A stretch of 12,072 bases of DNA, taken from the NCBI GenBank assembly GCA_964512485.1, contig CAZEHJ010000090.1, forward strand, positions 1-12,072, given 5' to 3'. The position numbers and the translations under genes were made by a program. Below the pieces are notes generated by a model. That model was given only the letters and a program-made list of their open reading frames with translations, had not been told where the DNA came from and searched no databases. This document shows positions 1 to 7,479 of this stretch, one piece after another (position 1 is the stretch's first letter; the number at the start of each line of letters is the position of its first letter). Origin of the DNA: CAZEHJ01 sp964512485. GTDB lineage: Bacteria; Bacteroidota; Rhodothermia; Rhodothermales; UBA10348.

Positions 1-66
1 GGCTGGCTCGAGGAGTATCCTGATGGCATCGGGCGACGCGCCCACGCCAGCGTGATCCAGCTGTGA
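1..66 (+). CDS. C-terminal end of an unidentified protein (partial)
   Basis: Frame 1 is open from the window edge and reads 21 residues, ending ...GRRAHASVIQL, to a TGA at 64-66. Third codon positions are mostly G or C. The other two forward frames read less like protein: frame 2 stops at 52-54 and frame 3 at 19-21. The fragment is too short to assign a family, and I do not recognise it. It would be the last gene before the tRNA. No strong terminator follows it. A weak hairpin-plus-T-run candidate lies around 113-136, where a short GAAC/GTTC inverted repeat is followed by six T's. Confidence 0.4.
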   Translation, partial: GWLEEYPDGIGRRAHASVIQL

Positions 67-185
67 CCCTTTGTTCTCGACGCTCAGAAGAGTCGCCATT
101 GCCTCTCTGAGCTGAACGGACTGTTCGATCGTTTTTTGAGATGTTCATAATCGACCAAGCAGTAGTGTGAAACCCTCGTGATCCA

Positions 186-214
186 TTGATTTACATGCGC
201 GTTCAGAGTAACAT
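186..214 (+). promoter_or_regulatory. Candidate sigma-70-type promoter for the tRNA-Leu gene
   Basis: TTGATT at 186-191 and TAACAT at 209-214 are separated by exactly 17 bases. Each hexamer matches 4 of 6 positions of the TTGACA / TATAAT consensus. Transcription would start near 221, giving a leader of about 40 nt before the tRNA. This comes from pattern matching only. The vegetative consensus in Bacteroidota differs (TTG / TAnnTTTG), so confidence is moderate to low. Confidence 0.35.
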
Positions 215-261
215 TGGCACCCGCCTCAATCCACCCGGATGAAGGACACATAATTCTACCT

Positions 262-345
262 GCCTCGGTGGCGGAATTGGTAGACGCATGCGACTCAAAA
301 TCGTATGTCCGTAAGGACGTGTGGGTTCGATCCCCACCCGAGGTA
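262..345 (+). tRNA. tRNA-Leu (anticodon CAA)
   Basis: This is a complete class II tRNA cloverleaf. The acceptor stem pairs GCCTCGG (262-268) with CCGAGGT (338-344), with a G:U first pair and A345 as discriminator. The D arm holds GGTAGA. The anticodon stem is 289-293 with 301-305, and the loop CTCAAAA (294-300) places CAA at 296-298, which decodes UUG leucine codons. The long variable arm, with GTCC/GGAC pairing, is typical of tRNA-Leu. The T arm is GTGGG-TTCGATC-CCCAC. CCA is not encoded: the sequence after A345 is CCC, so the 3' end would need tRNA nucleotidyltransferase. It is flanked by a candidate promoter and a strong terminator, so it is probably transcribed alone. Confidence 0.96.
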
Positions 346-351
346 CCCGAA

Positions 352-394
352 AAGGCCCTGATTGTATGAATTTCATGCAATCAGGGCCTTTTTT
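352..394 (+). terminator. Rho-independent terminator of tRNA-Leu
   Basis: A long inverted repeat pairs 352-364 (AAGGCCCTGATTG) with 378-390 (CAATCAGGGCCTT). Pairing extends inward through 365-369 and 373-377, leaving about 3 unpaired bases at 370-372. The 3' arm ends in T's and runs into 391-394, giving TTTTTT. It begins 6 nt after the tRNA 3' end. Read on the minus strand, the A-rich 5' flank would also give some T's. Confidence 0.88.
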
Positions 395-590
395 GCATAT
401 CCATTTCCCGTGTCGAAAAGCAATCGAAAGGCTTCCCTTCTAGCCATATCCTGCGATCCGGTCCAATGAAGGTAAATCCCGGCCCGAAAAAGCCTTCGCC
501 TGGAGTTAAGATCTGCCCGTTTTGGACGAAATAGCAGATAACGGCAACTTCACCCCTTGAGCCACTAACTCCTCGTATCAGGACATATAC

Positions 591-2540
591 GTGTCGGTTT
601 CTCGCAAAATCACCAGCGCATTCCTGTTCATCGCCGCAATGGTGGTGACAACAGGCTTTTTCAGTATTTATCTCTCCGGAAGAATTGACTCTATTCGTCA
701 GGTCGAATTTCCCATGGAGCGATCTCTGCGCGAGGCTGAGGTCAGCATCTGGGAGGCGGTACACGCAGCAGATGCATATCGAAACACGGCGGACGAATTG
801 TATGCCGATATGTATCTCAATCAGGTTCGTGAAGTAGAGGACTACTTTCGTCAGTATGCGGTCCTGAGTGATACCCCCACTGAAAGAGCTGCCGTCGACG
901 AATTTGATATCGCGTGGAATTCTGCCGTTACCAAGGGCCACACCCTTCTGTCGGAGGTGTTGAGGCTCAAGGAAAAAGAAGAATTACTTTTTCAGATCGT
1001 AGACGAAGCAGATCACATTCTTGATTTCGAGATCCAGGAAGTGTTCAATCCAAATGATCGAAATCTCATGGAGAAGGAGCGCGCTGTCAGGGAGGTTGAA
1101 GTCAGCATTTGGGAAGCCATCCATGCGGTCACCCGGTACAGCGGATTGACGAGGCAGATCGGTAGAAAGGGACACGCTGAAGAAGACTTCGCCCAGCTGA
1201 TGGAAGCACAGTTCGATGACGTTGAACTGTTCTGGGCCAAATACAAGGTACTGGCTACGTCTGAAAGCGAGGTTGTAGCCATAAATAGATTTGAAACGAG
1301 CTGGAGAAAGGCCAAGATTTTTGGTCGAAGTATGGTGGCGCTCGAAAATCAAGCAACAAAATCCGCGAACGAATTCAATTTGGCGGTCGGACGGGCGGAT
1401 CAGATTATCGACGAAAAAATGCAGCCGTTCATCGCAGCGCGAGTTGAAGCACGAGATGAATCATCTCGCACGATGGGCGTCGCGTTGATTGTAGGTATTC
1501 TCGGAACGCTCGGAGCTATTCTTGCGGGGCTTTTCTACGCTCGATCTGCCGCGAATCCGATCCGAAAACTTCAGGACGCACTCGTCGAACTGGCGAACGG
1601 CAACCTCGAACATGAAGTCGGAATCGAACACCAGGACGAGTATGCGGAGCTGGCAAAAGCTTTTTATCAGTTGAGTGAACAGTTAAGTGCATCGAAGGCG
1701 GAGATCGCAAAAGAGTCCAAAGGAAGACTCAAGGCTGAGTCAGATGCAACGCTCGCTGCTTCGCGAGCCGCCGAAGCCACACTTTCATCAGAAGCCAAAA
1801 GCCGATTCCTGGCCGTCATGAGTCACGAGATTCGTACGCCGTTGATCGGCGTTCTCGGAATGGCAGGATTTCTTGCCGAATCCGACCTTGATGGAGAACA
1901 ACGATCACATGTGGACATCCTCAACCGGTCTGGAAACGCCCTGCTCGAATTGGTAAATGACATCCTCGACTTTTCAGCAAATGAAGCAGGCGAGCTCAGT
2001 CTGAACGAGGAAAACTTTGATCTGAAGGACCTTGTTGACGATGTGTACCAATTGATGATACCAAACGCCCGGCAGAAAGGAATCGAGCTGATTACTGATT
2101 ATGCGGTCGATTGCCCTGCTCGTTTTGTGGGAGATCCGATCCGGATCAGACAGATCGTGATGAACACGGTATCCAACGGCATCAAATTCACCTCCAAGGG
2201 AAGTGTACGAATAGAAGTGGAGCATGTAAGCCGCAAGAAAGGAGAATCGAACGTCAGCCTCACGATTCAGGACTCGGGTATCGGCATCGAAGCTGAGGAC
2301 CAAAAGCGGATGTTTACTCCCTTCGAACAAATTGATGGCTCTTCGACACGATCTACCGGTGGGGTTGGTCTTGGACTGGCGATCATTAAGCAGCTTGTTG
2401 ACGCCATGAAGGGAGAAATTGAAATCGACAGTACGCCTGGTCGCGGAACGGCGTTTCGAATGATTCTGCCCATGGCAGTTGCCAAAAACAAAAGGCGTGC
2501 GCCAAGAGGTGGATCGAAAATGGGCAGCACATCCGCCTAA
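591..2540 (+). CDS. Membrane sensor histidine kinase (HAMP, HisKA, HATPase_c; no receiver domain)
   Basis: This is a 649-residue sensor kinase at the inner membrane. The GTG start is supported by AGGA at 580-583. Seen in order: TM1 (about 10-28); an extracytoplasmic helical region (about 30-294) made of two similar modules; TM2 (296-317); a HAMP linker (about 318-370); an Ala/Glu-rich coiled coil; HisKA with phospho-acceptor His412 in SHEIRTPL; and HATPase_c with an N box (N525, N529), a G1 box DSGIGI from 561, an F box FEQID and a G2 box GVGLGLAI (about 590). Autophosphorylation and phosphotransfer to a response regulator follow from the family. The HisKA sequence resembles hybrid kinases, yet the protein ends soon after the ATPase domain with a basic tail and has no receiver. 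The usual Asn of TPLNG is Ile here. No response regulator is in the window, so the partner and signal are unknown. Confidence 0.93.
   Translation: MSVSRKITSAFLFIAAMVVTTGFFSIYLSGRIDSIRQVEFPMERSLREAEVSIWEAVHAADAYRNTADELYADMYLNQVREVEDYFRQYAVLSDTPTERAAVDEFDIAWNSAVTKGHTLLSEVLRLKEKEELLFQIVDEADHILDFEIQEVFNPNDRNLMEKERAVREVEVSIWEAIHAVTRYSGLTRQIGRKGHAEEDFAQLMEAQFDDVELFWAKYKVLATSESEVVAINRFETSWRKAKIFGRSMVALENQATKSANEFNLAVGRADQIIDEKMQPFIAARVEARDESSRTMGVALIVGILGTLGAILAGLFYARSAANPIRKLQDALVELANGNLEHEVGIEHQDEYAELAKAFYQLSEQLSASKAEIAKESKGRLKAESDATLAASRAAEATLSSEAKSRFLAVMSHEIRTPLIGVLGMAGFLAESDLDGEQRSHVDILNRSGNALLELVNDILDFSANEAGELSLNEENFDLKDLVDDVYQLMIPNARQKGIELITDYAVDCPARFVGDPIRIRQIVMNTVSNGIKFTSKGSVRIEVEHVSRKKGESNVSLTIQDSGIGIEAEDQKRMFTPFEQIDGSSTRSTGGVGLGLAIIKQLVDAMKGEIEIDSTPGRGTAFRMILPMAVAKNKRRAPRGGSKMGSTSA
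732..1454 (+). repeat. Tandem duplication of the extracytoplasmic sensor module in the histidine kinase
   Basis: Residues of about 48-167 and 168-288 align as two copies 120 residues apart. VSIWEA occurs at 51-56 and 171-176, each preceded by RE(A/V)E and followed by (V/I)HA. Later parts also match: YAVLSDTPTE against YKVLATSESE, FDIAWNSA against FETSWRKA, and EADHILD against RADQIID. The DNA copies around 738 and 1098 are similar but clearly diverged, so the duplication is old. The arrangement resembles four-helix-bundle chemoreceptor sensor modules, in a double form. Confidence 0.8.
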
Positions 2541-2579
2541 AGCCAATGTCCGGCATCCGAGTGTTTTCGCAATAAACAG

Positions 2580-2615
2580 AGCCCCTGACACGTAGTCGAA
2601 AACGTATCAGGGGCT
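2580..2615. terminator. Hairpin between convergent genes, candidate bidirectional terminator
   Basis: AGCCCCTGACACG (2580-2592) pairs with CGTATCAGGGGCT (2603-2615) with one C/A mismatch, leaving a 10-nt loop. On the plus strand it is followed by GACTTTT, a short T run; on the minus strand the trailing sequence is only moderately T-rich. It lies between the kinase stop at 2540 and the stop of the minus-strand gene at 2639, so it could serve both. Confidence 0.65.
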
Positions 2616-2638
2616 GACTTTTAGAGGCGGGAGTTCTC

Positions 2639-4228
2639 CTACTTCACCAGGATCATTGTTTTGCTCGTGCTAAAGCTCTCAGCGTTCAAACGGTAGAGAT
2701 AGGTACCGCTCGGTAAATCCTCTGCGTTAAATCGGAACTCCTGAAGACCGGATGCCAAATCACCATCGTGAAGCACTCGCACTTCTCGTCCGGCAATGTC
2801 GTAGACGACGAGTGTGGCACGTTCACGCTGAGGCATCTGAAAACGAATAGTGGTCGTCGGATTGAACGGATTCGGATAATTTCCGAGGTCAAGCGAAGAA
2901 GGAATTTCAGGATCAGGAGTTTCTTCACTTGCCACATTGCTGCCTGGCGTGACTGTAACTTCAACGTCGAGTTCAATCTGTGTGCCGTAATAATCGGCTG
3001 CAGAGACGAGAACGGTATTGGAGTATGAACCGGGTTCAAGCTCTGCTGCCGACACCCTGAAAACGATTTCGGATGGCTCTCTGGACGGTAGGGATTCTTC
3101 GTCCATGCCGAGGATCCATTCAGCGTCATTTTCGCTTTCCGTGGTATAGAATACAGGAGCAATGCTCGGGTTATACGCGGTCTGTGTGACGTAAACAGTT
3201 TCTCCTTCACGTACTTCAACGTGAATGGTGCCAGTCTGAACTACGGTTGGAGGGGCGTGATGATAGAACTCTTGAACCGTGCGAAATCCATCGTTTGTAG
3301 GTCCGGCCATTACCTGAACCGAGCCTTCCGAAAGAGGGCAACTTCCTTCGAGTCTTGGTTGGTCACACGTCTCGCATTCCCTGCCCGCAAACACTTCTTC
3401 GGTTGTAGAGAACGGTGTCGTCTCCATGCCGGACGTGTCGACATGTTTCGCTTCCGAGAGATCCAGGGTCAGATCCACTGACGCCACCTGCCAGTCGGCA
3501 GACCCGGAATCGCTCAAATCTCGAGGCATCGAAACAGTTTTTGATGCGATTAAACAAAGTGTTTCTCCCTGCTGCAACCACAGATCAACAGGATGTTCGA
3601 ACAAGCCATCAAATCCTGTATCTGTAACCTGACGGTGTACGTCCAGGCTCAAATTCAGGCTTCCTTTTGGAGCTGCCTCCCGTTCCATCAGCTGGATTCC
3701 GAGATAGGCATCTCCTCCTTCCACAAAATGTACACCTTCCAAACGTGTCCATGAACCGTCAGCCGATAGTACGGCGGCATACCATTCGCCCGCATCGAGA
3801 CAATCGACACTTCTAGCCGTTGATCTGAAACGGATTGCAGCCTCTCCGTTCGGTTCGATTTCCATTGGTTGACGGTCAATTTCGCAGTCAGCGTCTTCAC
3901 GGAATTCTTCGTCCCGTGAAAAGAAAAGCGTCAGACTTGCTGTGTGGGGCTCAGACGTATTGTTGACAGCTTTGACATCGACCCCAAACGTTTCGTCGAG
4001 ATTTCTGTGATTGGGATTCTCTTCATCCTCGTTACTCCAGGTGGCGTTCACCTCTTCTAGAGTACCTGTTGCTGCCGAACCCATCGTTCCTGATAGACTG
4101 GATGTGTTCCTCATCTCTTCTCCAAACACGATGATGATCAGCGCCAGAGAGACAGTGACCAAGCTGATGACCATCCACTTTTTCTTTGCGGGGCGAGACG
4201 GAGGGGCGGAGGCGGGTTGAAATGACAT
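2639..4228 (-). CDS. Protein with signal or anchor segment, Ig-like region and C-terminal T9SS type A sorting domain
   Basis: This 529-residue protein is probably cell-surface or secreted. The ATG at 4228 has a good ribosome binding site (AGGAGA, 4235-4240, 6-nt spacer). Residues 1-17 are polar and basic (PAKKKW) and 18-35 are strongly hydrophobic. Cleavage could follow Gly36 (V-F-G), or the segment may stay as an anchor. The middle is acidic, with cysteines including a CETC cluster. Residues of about 335-430 resemble the beta-sandwich Ig-like modules common in secreted Rhodothermota proteins, including AELEPGSYSNTV. From 444 to the end is a typical sorting domain, with NYPNPFNPTTTIRF at 450-463, then YDIAGREV, LPSGTYLYR and a terminal ILVK. 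Such domains direct outer-membrane export by the type IX system in Bacteroidota, with later removal. I recognise no enzymatic domain, so the function is unknown. It is divergent from the acyltransferase gene and convergent with the kinase. Confidence 0.85.
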   Translation of the reverse strand: MSFQPASAPPSRPAKKKWMVISLVTVSLALIIIVFGEEMRNTSSLSGTMGSAATGTLEEVNATWSNEDEENPNHRNLDETFGVDVKAVNNTSEPHTASLTLFFSRDEEFREDADCEIDRQPMEIEPNGEAAIRFRSTARSVDCLDAGEWYAAVLSADGSWTRLEGVHFVEGGDAYLGIQLMEREAAPKGSLNLSLDVHRQVTDTGFDGLFEHPVDLWLQQGETLCLIASKTVSMPRDLSDSGSADWQVASVDLTLDLSEAKHVDTSGMETTPFSTTEEVFAGRECETCDQPRLEGSCPLSEGSVQVMAGPTNDGFRTVQEFYHHAPPTVVQTGTIHVEVREGETVYVTQTAYNPSIAPVFYTTESENDAEWILGMDEESLPSREPSEIVFRVSAAELEPGSYSNTVLVSAADYYGTQIELDVEVTVTPGSNVASEETPDPEIPSSLDLGNYPNPFNPTTTIRFQMPQRERATLVVYDIAGREVRVLHDGDLASGLQEFRFNAEDLPSGTYLYRLNAESFSTSKTMILVK

Positions 4229-4250
4229 GTGATCTTCTCCTGATAAGGCG

Positions 4251-4260
4251 TTTTATAAAA
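4251..4260. promoter_or_regulatory. AT-rich palindrome in divergent promoter region
   Basis: TTTTATAAAA at 4251-4260 is a perfect 10-bp palindrome holding a TATAAA element on both strands. It lies about 23 bp upstream of the minus-strand ATG at 4228, a suitable place for a -10 element of that gene. No clear -35 hexamer is visible on either strand, so the promoter call is tentative. Confidence 0.3.
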
Positions 4261-4363
4261 TACAATTCTGACAGAAAGAAGTTGGTTACGACGTTGAAAG
4301 TAGCGATTCGAGATGCGTCACCTGCCGATGGTTTCAAATTTCAATATGTTGTCAGGGTCAGCA

Positions 4364-5773
4364 ATGAGACTTTCGCAAACTCAACTTAATCTCCAGCAAA
4401 CACATACCGTGACACTTCCATTATCCCGCCGCTTAGGTTCGCTGGACGCCCTTCGTGGGCTGACCATTGCGGCCATGCTACTGGTCAACAATCCAGGCTC
4501 CTGGAGCAATATATATTGGCCACTCGAACACGCTGCCTGGAACGGATGGACGTTTACGGATCTCGTTTTCCCATTCTTCCTTTTCATGGTCGGCATTTCG
4601 ATGATGTACTCGTTCCCGAAACGACTTGCTGCGGGAGCGTCGCGAAGAGAATTGTTCGCTCACGTAGTCCGGCGGTCGGCGGCTCTGATGCTTCTGGGCT
4701 ATTGGGGAGCGTCCTGGACCCGCCTTTTTTGGACCGGAATGGACTCCGGTGGAGTATTATCGATAGTTCTGCGAATCGGATTTGTGGCCGGGGTCACAGG
4801 TGCGGTGGTGCTTCTGGCCGGGACCCGATTCCCGAAACGATGGTGGATCATCTTCGGCGCGGGCGCAGCCTGTTTCTTCGCCGCAGCCGTGGGATCCGGC
4901 TTTGACGATTCACTTCTCATACGCATTGCCAGTCTTCGCATTCCAGGCGTGCTTGTTCGCATCGCCTGGTGCTACGTTCTTGCCTCCGCCATTTATTTCC
5001 TGACTCCCTCTCGTCGCGATCTCATCAGGTGGATCGTAGTCATGCTCGCCATCTACGCGATCTGGATGCTGTGGATACCCATTCCCGGATTCGGCACACC
5101 CGACCTGAGCATGGGATTCCCGAACGCGGATACACCAGCCGGCGATCTGTTCTCAAATTGGGCGTTTTTCATCGACTATCATGTTTTTGGCTCCCATACC
5201 TGGAGTTTCCGCCAACTGCACGACGCCGACGGAGTCCTTATCTGGTCCTTCGATCCGGAAGGTCTGATCAGCACCATTCCAGCCACAGCCTCAGTGCTGT
5301 TTGGGATTTTGACAGGACACTGGCTCCGACGCGAAGACACAGATCAACAGACTAAACTCACTGGCCTTTTTGTTGCCGCGGGATGGCTGCTGCTGGCTGG
5401 ACTCATCATGAGCATCTGGATGCCCATCAATAAGCGCATCTGGACGAGCTCCTACACCGTATTCACCGCCGGTATGGCGCTCGCTACGCTCGCCATCCTC
5501 TACCATGCAATCGACATGAAAGGCCTGAACCGATGGGCGACCCCTTTTATCGGTTATGGACGAAATGCCATTTTTGCGTTCGTCGCTTCAGGTATGATGG
5601 CTCAGGTATTGGGTCAGATCCGGGTCGGCGACACATCCCTGAAAGGTGCCATCTACAACGCGTTACCGGGCAGTCCGGAATTCGCTTCATTCCTATTTGG
5701 AATTGCGTTTGTATCTCTCTGGGCGGCCGTAGCCTGGATGATGGATCGTAAGTCACTTTATTTCAAGGTGTAA
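4364..5773 (+). CDS. Integral membrane acyltransferase, heparan-alpha-glucosaminide N-acetyltransferase / DUF5009-like
   Basis: This is a polytopic membrane protein of 469 residues with about ten or more hydrophobic segments. It opens with RRLGSLDALRGLTIAAM (22-38), the signature of the family that includes lysosomal HGSNAT and bacterial NagX/DUF5009 proteins. The next conserved block, LEHAAWNGWTFTDLVFPFF, begins at Leu54. His56 matches the family His that serves as active site in human HGSNAT. A late GYGRNAIFAF block also fits. By family analogy it would move an acetyl group from cytoplasmic acetyl-CoA to a sugar on the outer face; the substrate here is unknown. I chose ATG 4364 because AGGG (4354-4357) precedes it and because homologues start about 20-30 residues before the DALRG motif. 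Upstream in-frame ATGs at 4313, 4328 and 4346 would give up to 486 residues. The gene stands alone, 35 nt from the convergent msrQ. Confidence 0.85.
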   Translation: MRLSQTQLNLQQTHTVTLPLSRRLGSLDALRGLTIAAMLLVNNPGSWSNIYWPLEHAAWNGWTFTDLVFPFFLFMVGISMMYSFPKRLAAGASRRELFAHVVRRSAALMLLGYWGASWTRLFWTGMDSGGVLSIVLRIGFVAGVTGAVVLLAGTRFPKRWWIIFGAGAACFFAAAVGSGFDDSLLIRIASLRIPGVLVRIAWCYVLASAIYFLTPSRRDLIRWIVVMLAIYAIWMLWIPIPGFGTPDLSMGFPNADTPAGDLFSNWAFFIDYHVFGSHTWSFRQLHDADGVLIWSFDPEGLISTIPATASVLFGILTGHWLRREDTDQQTKLTGLFVAAGWLLLAGLIMSIWMPINKRIWTSSYTVFTAGMALATLAILYHAIDMKGLNRWATPFIGYGRNAIFAFVASGMMAQVLGQIRVGDTSLKGAIYNALPGSPEFASFLFGIAFVSLWAAVAWMMDRKSLYFKV

Positions 5774-5808
5774 CGACCACGTTCTCGACCAAAATCACGT
5801 TTCTCCGT

Positions 5809-6456
5809 TCAAGCGGGCCGTGAAAGCTTCCTTTTTCGCGTCAGGAAACGAACCGCGAAAATCACGAGCAATATCGCTCCGTATATAAGCGGCTCGCTGG
5901 TTTCGAGCTTGACCTGCCACAAAAAATGTAATACGCCCAGCACGGCCACGGCGTAGATTGACCTGTGCAATCGCGTCCACTTCTTCCCGCCCATTCTTCT
6001 GATCCATCCTGAAGTGCTCGTTACCGCCATCGGGATGAGTAGAACCCAGGCGGCAAATCCGACAAGCACCCAATTGTGCTCTGCGACATCCTGGAGAATG
6101 GCTCCAAAATTCAACCGATGGTCGAACACGAAATAGCTCAGGACGTGAAGGGTCGCATAAAAAAACGCAAAAAGACCGATTGGCCTTCTGAGCGTCGTCA
6201 GCTTATTGTACCCCGAGAGCCGGCGCAGAGGCGTGATCGAAAGAGTGACGAACAGAATAACGAGAGCTCCGGTACCGGTCCAGTGCTGAATCAGCTCAAC
6301 CGGATCATCGACAAAGCCGCCGCCAGAGAACCTACCAAAAAGAAAAATGCGATCAACGAGAATAAGCAGCGGTAGGAGAGCCGCCAGCCAGATCGCTACC
6401 TTTATCCACCGCATGGGCTTGGTCCACCGCATGGGCCCGAACCTAAAGCGCGCCAT
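5809..6456 (-). CDS. msrQ: MsrQ, haem-binding membrane subunit of the MsrPQ methionine sulfoxide reductase
   Basis: This 215-residue protein of the YedZ/ferric-reductase-like family has about six hydrophobic segments. In the family it carries b-type haem in the inner membrane and passes electrons from the quinone pool or a flavin reductase to periplasmic MsrP. Conserved candidate haem-ligand histidines are visible: His58 in IQHWTG, His104 in TLHVLSYF, and His164 and His177 in TRLHRSIY and GVLHFLW. Length is normal (about 200-220). The ATG at 6456 overlaps the msrP stop codon by one base (TGATG), which suggests translational coupling. The first 19 residues contain a PMRWTK/PMRWIK repeat absent from the E. 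coli N-terminus, so translation might also start at Met9 or Met15. It is the last gene of the minus-strand operon, and no clear terminator follows. Confidence 0.93.
   Translation of the reverse strand: MARFRFGPMRWTKPMRWIKVAIWLAALLPLLILVDRIFLFGRFSGGGFVDDPVELIQHWTGTGALVILFVTLSITPLRRLSGYNKLTTLRRPIGLFAFFYATLHVLSYFVFDHRLNFGAILQDVAEHNWVLVGFAAWVLLIPMAVTSTSGWIRRMGGKKWTRLHRSIYAVAVLGVLHFLWQVKLETSEPLIYGAILLVIFAVRFLTRKRKLSRPA
6405..6436. repeat. Short tandem duplication, 18-bp period, in the 5' end of msrQ
   Basis: The 14-mer TCCACCGCATGGGC occurs at 6405-6418 and again at 6423-6436, a period of 18 bp or six codons. On the coding strand this gives PMRWTK followed by PMRWIK. The near-perfect copy suggests a recent in-frame duplication, and each unit carries an in-frame ATG. 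Confidence 0.9.
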
Positions 6457-7400
6457 CAATAGTACTTGCGAAGATCCATGTCCGCATACATGGACCCTAC
6501 TTCTTCTTCGTATCCGTTAAACATGAGCGTTTCTCTTCTGAAAAACTCACCGAGGCGTCGCTCCGTCGCTTGAGACCACCGAGGATGATTGACCTCCGGA
6601 TTTACGTTGGCATAAAAACCGTATTCCCGAGGTATTGCCTCGTTCCACGTCGTCCGAGGTTGCCTTTTGGTAAATCGGATCCTCACGATCGACTTGCCGC
6701 CTTTGAAGCCGTATTTCCACGGCACGATAAGCCTGATGGGCGCGCCATTCTGAGGAGGTAGTGTTTTTCCGTATACACCCGTAACCATCAGTGTCAGCGG
6801 ATTGAGGGCTTCGTCCATCCGAAGGCCTTCAACATACGGCCAGGGAAGGACAGGGCTCAATTGGCCGGGCATACGTCGATTGTCCAGCAAAGTCGTGAAT
6901 TCAACGTAGTTCGCTTGCGTGGTCGGTTTCAGCCGTTCAATCAGACTTTTGAGCGGAAAGCCATTCCACGGAACGACCATGCTCCATCCCTCAACACATC
7001 GGTGTCGATAGATGCGCTCTTCGACTTCAAATCCATCGATCAATTCCTCCAAATTCCAGGTGCGCTCTTCTTCGACCTCTCCATCAACCTTTACTTCCCA
7101 GTTGTCGGTCTTGAATCCCTGTGCATTCCTTGCCGGATCTTCTTTGCCGGTTCCGAACTCATAGAAGTTGTTGTATCCGGTGACAGTTTCCCACGGTGTG
7201 AGATCATCGTCAAGGCCTGACAGAACTTCATCAGACACGACGCGCATATCCCGATCATTTCTGGCGAACACCCCTCCCGCTACGAGAGCTCCACCTACAC
7301 CGGCAGCCGAAGCCTTGGCGATGAAGGCTCGACGATTCATGAACAGTTTTTCGTCCGTGATGTCTGCGCCTGTCAGATCCGGAGCTTTTTTGAAGTACAT
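6456..7400 (-). CDS. msrP: MsrP, periplasmic protein-methionine-sulfoxide reductase, molybdopterin catalytic subunit
   Basis: This 314-residue sulfite-oxidase-fold molybdoenzyme (YedY family) reduces methionine sulfoxide in periplasmic proteins using electrons from MsrQ. A Tat signal is visible: NRRAFIAK with Arg23 and Arg24, then a hydrophobic Ala/Gly stretch, as expected for export of a folded cofactor enzyme. Cys135 in YRHRCVEGWSMV is the expected molybdenum-ligating cysteine. Downstream blocks PWKYGFKG, YGFYANVNPEV and ATERRLGE match the family. The frame is open further upstream, with a TTG at 7439 and an ATG at 7436. I prefer ATG 7400 because it puts about 20 residues before the twin arginines, as in E. 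coli MsrP, although no strong SD precedes it. It overlaps msrQ by one base. The 79-nt gap to the upstream DoxX gene still fits one transcript. Confidence 0.95.
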   Translation of the reverse strand: MYFKKAPDLTGADITDEKLFMNRRAFIAKASAAGVGGALVAGGVFARNDRDMRVVSDEVLSGLDDDLTPWETVTGYNNFYEFGTGKEDPARNAQGFKTDNWEVKVDGEVEEERTWNLEELIDGFEVEERIYRHRCVEGWSMVVPWNGFPLKSLIERLKPTTQANYVEFTTLLDNRRMPGQLSPVLPWPYVEGLRMDEALNPLTLMVTGVYGKTLPPQNGAPIRLIVPWKYGFKGGKSIVRIRFTKRQPRTTWNEAIPREYGFYANVNPEVNHPRWSQATERRLGEFFRRETLMFNGYEEEVGSMYADMDLRKYY

Positions 7401-7479
7401 CGGCTCGATGATTGTCTTTCTGGCAGATGAATACATCAAGCGCGTCTTCTGGTTTCACCACCCTCGACCGAGCCAGTGA

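Noticed and set aside
84..380. 98-residue open frame on the minus strand over tRNA-Leu
   Set aside because: It is the antisense translation of the tRNA (the familiar GDRTHTSLRTYDFESHAS-type artefact) and has no coding support of its own.
381..941. 186-residue minus-strand open frame opposite the kinase start
   Set aside because: Most of it is antisense to the well-supported kinase gene, its only ATG is inside that gene, and its end lies within the tRNA terminator hairpin.
1974..2591. 205-residue minus-strand open frame opposite the kinase ATPase domain
   Set aside because: It lies antisense to the strongly conserved N, G1, F and G2 boxes, and its translation shows no recognisable motif.
4032..4337. 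101-residue minus-strand open frame across the divergent promoter at 4229-4363
   Set aside because: It overlaps the start of the sorting-domain protein in a different frame and spans its ribosome binding site and promoter.
7401..7439. Longer msrP start (TTG 7439 or ATG 7436)
   Set aside because: ATG 7400 reproduces the spacing to the twin-arginine motif found in known MsrP. The extension adds 12-13 residues with no Tat-signal character. It cannot be fully excluded, since SD support is poor for every option.
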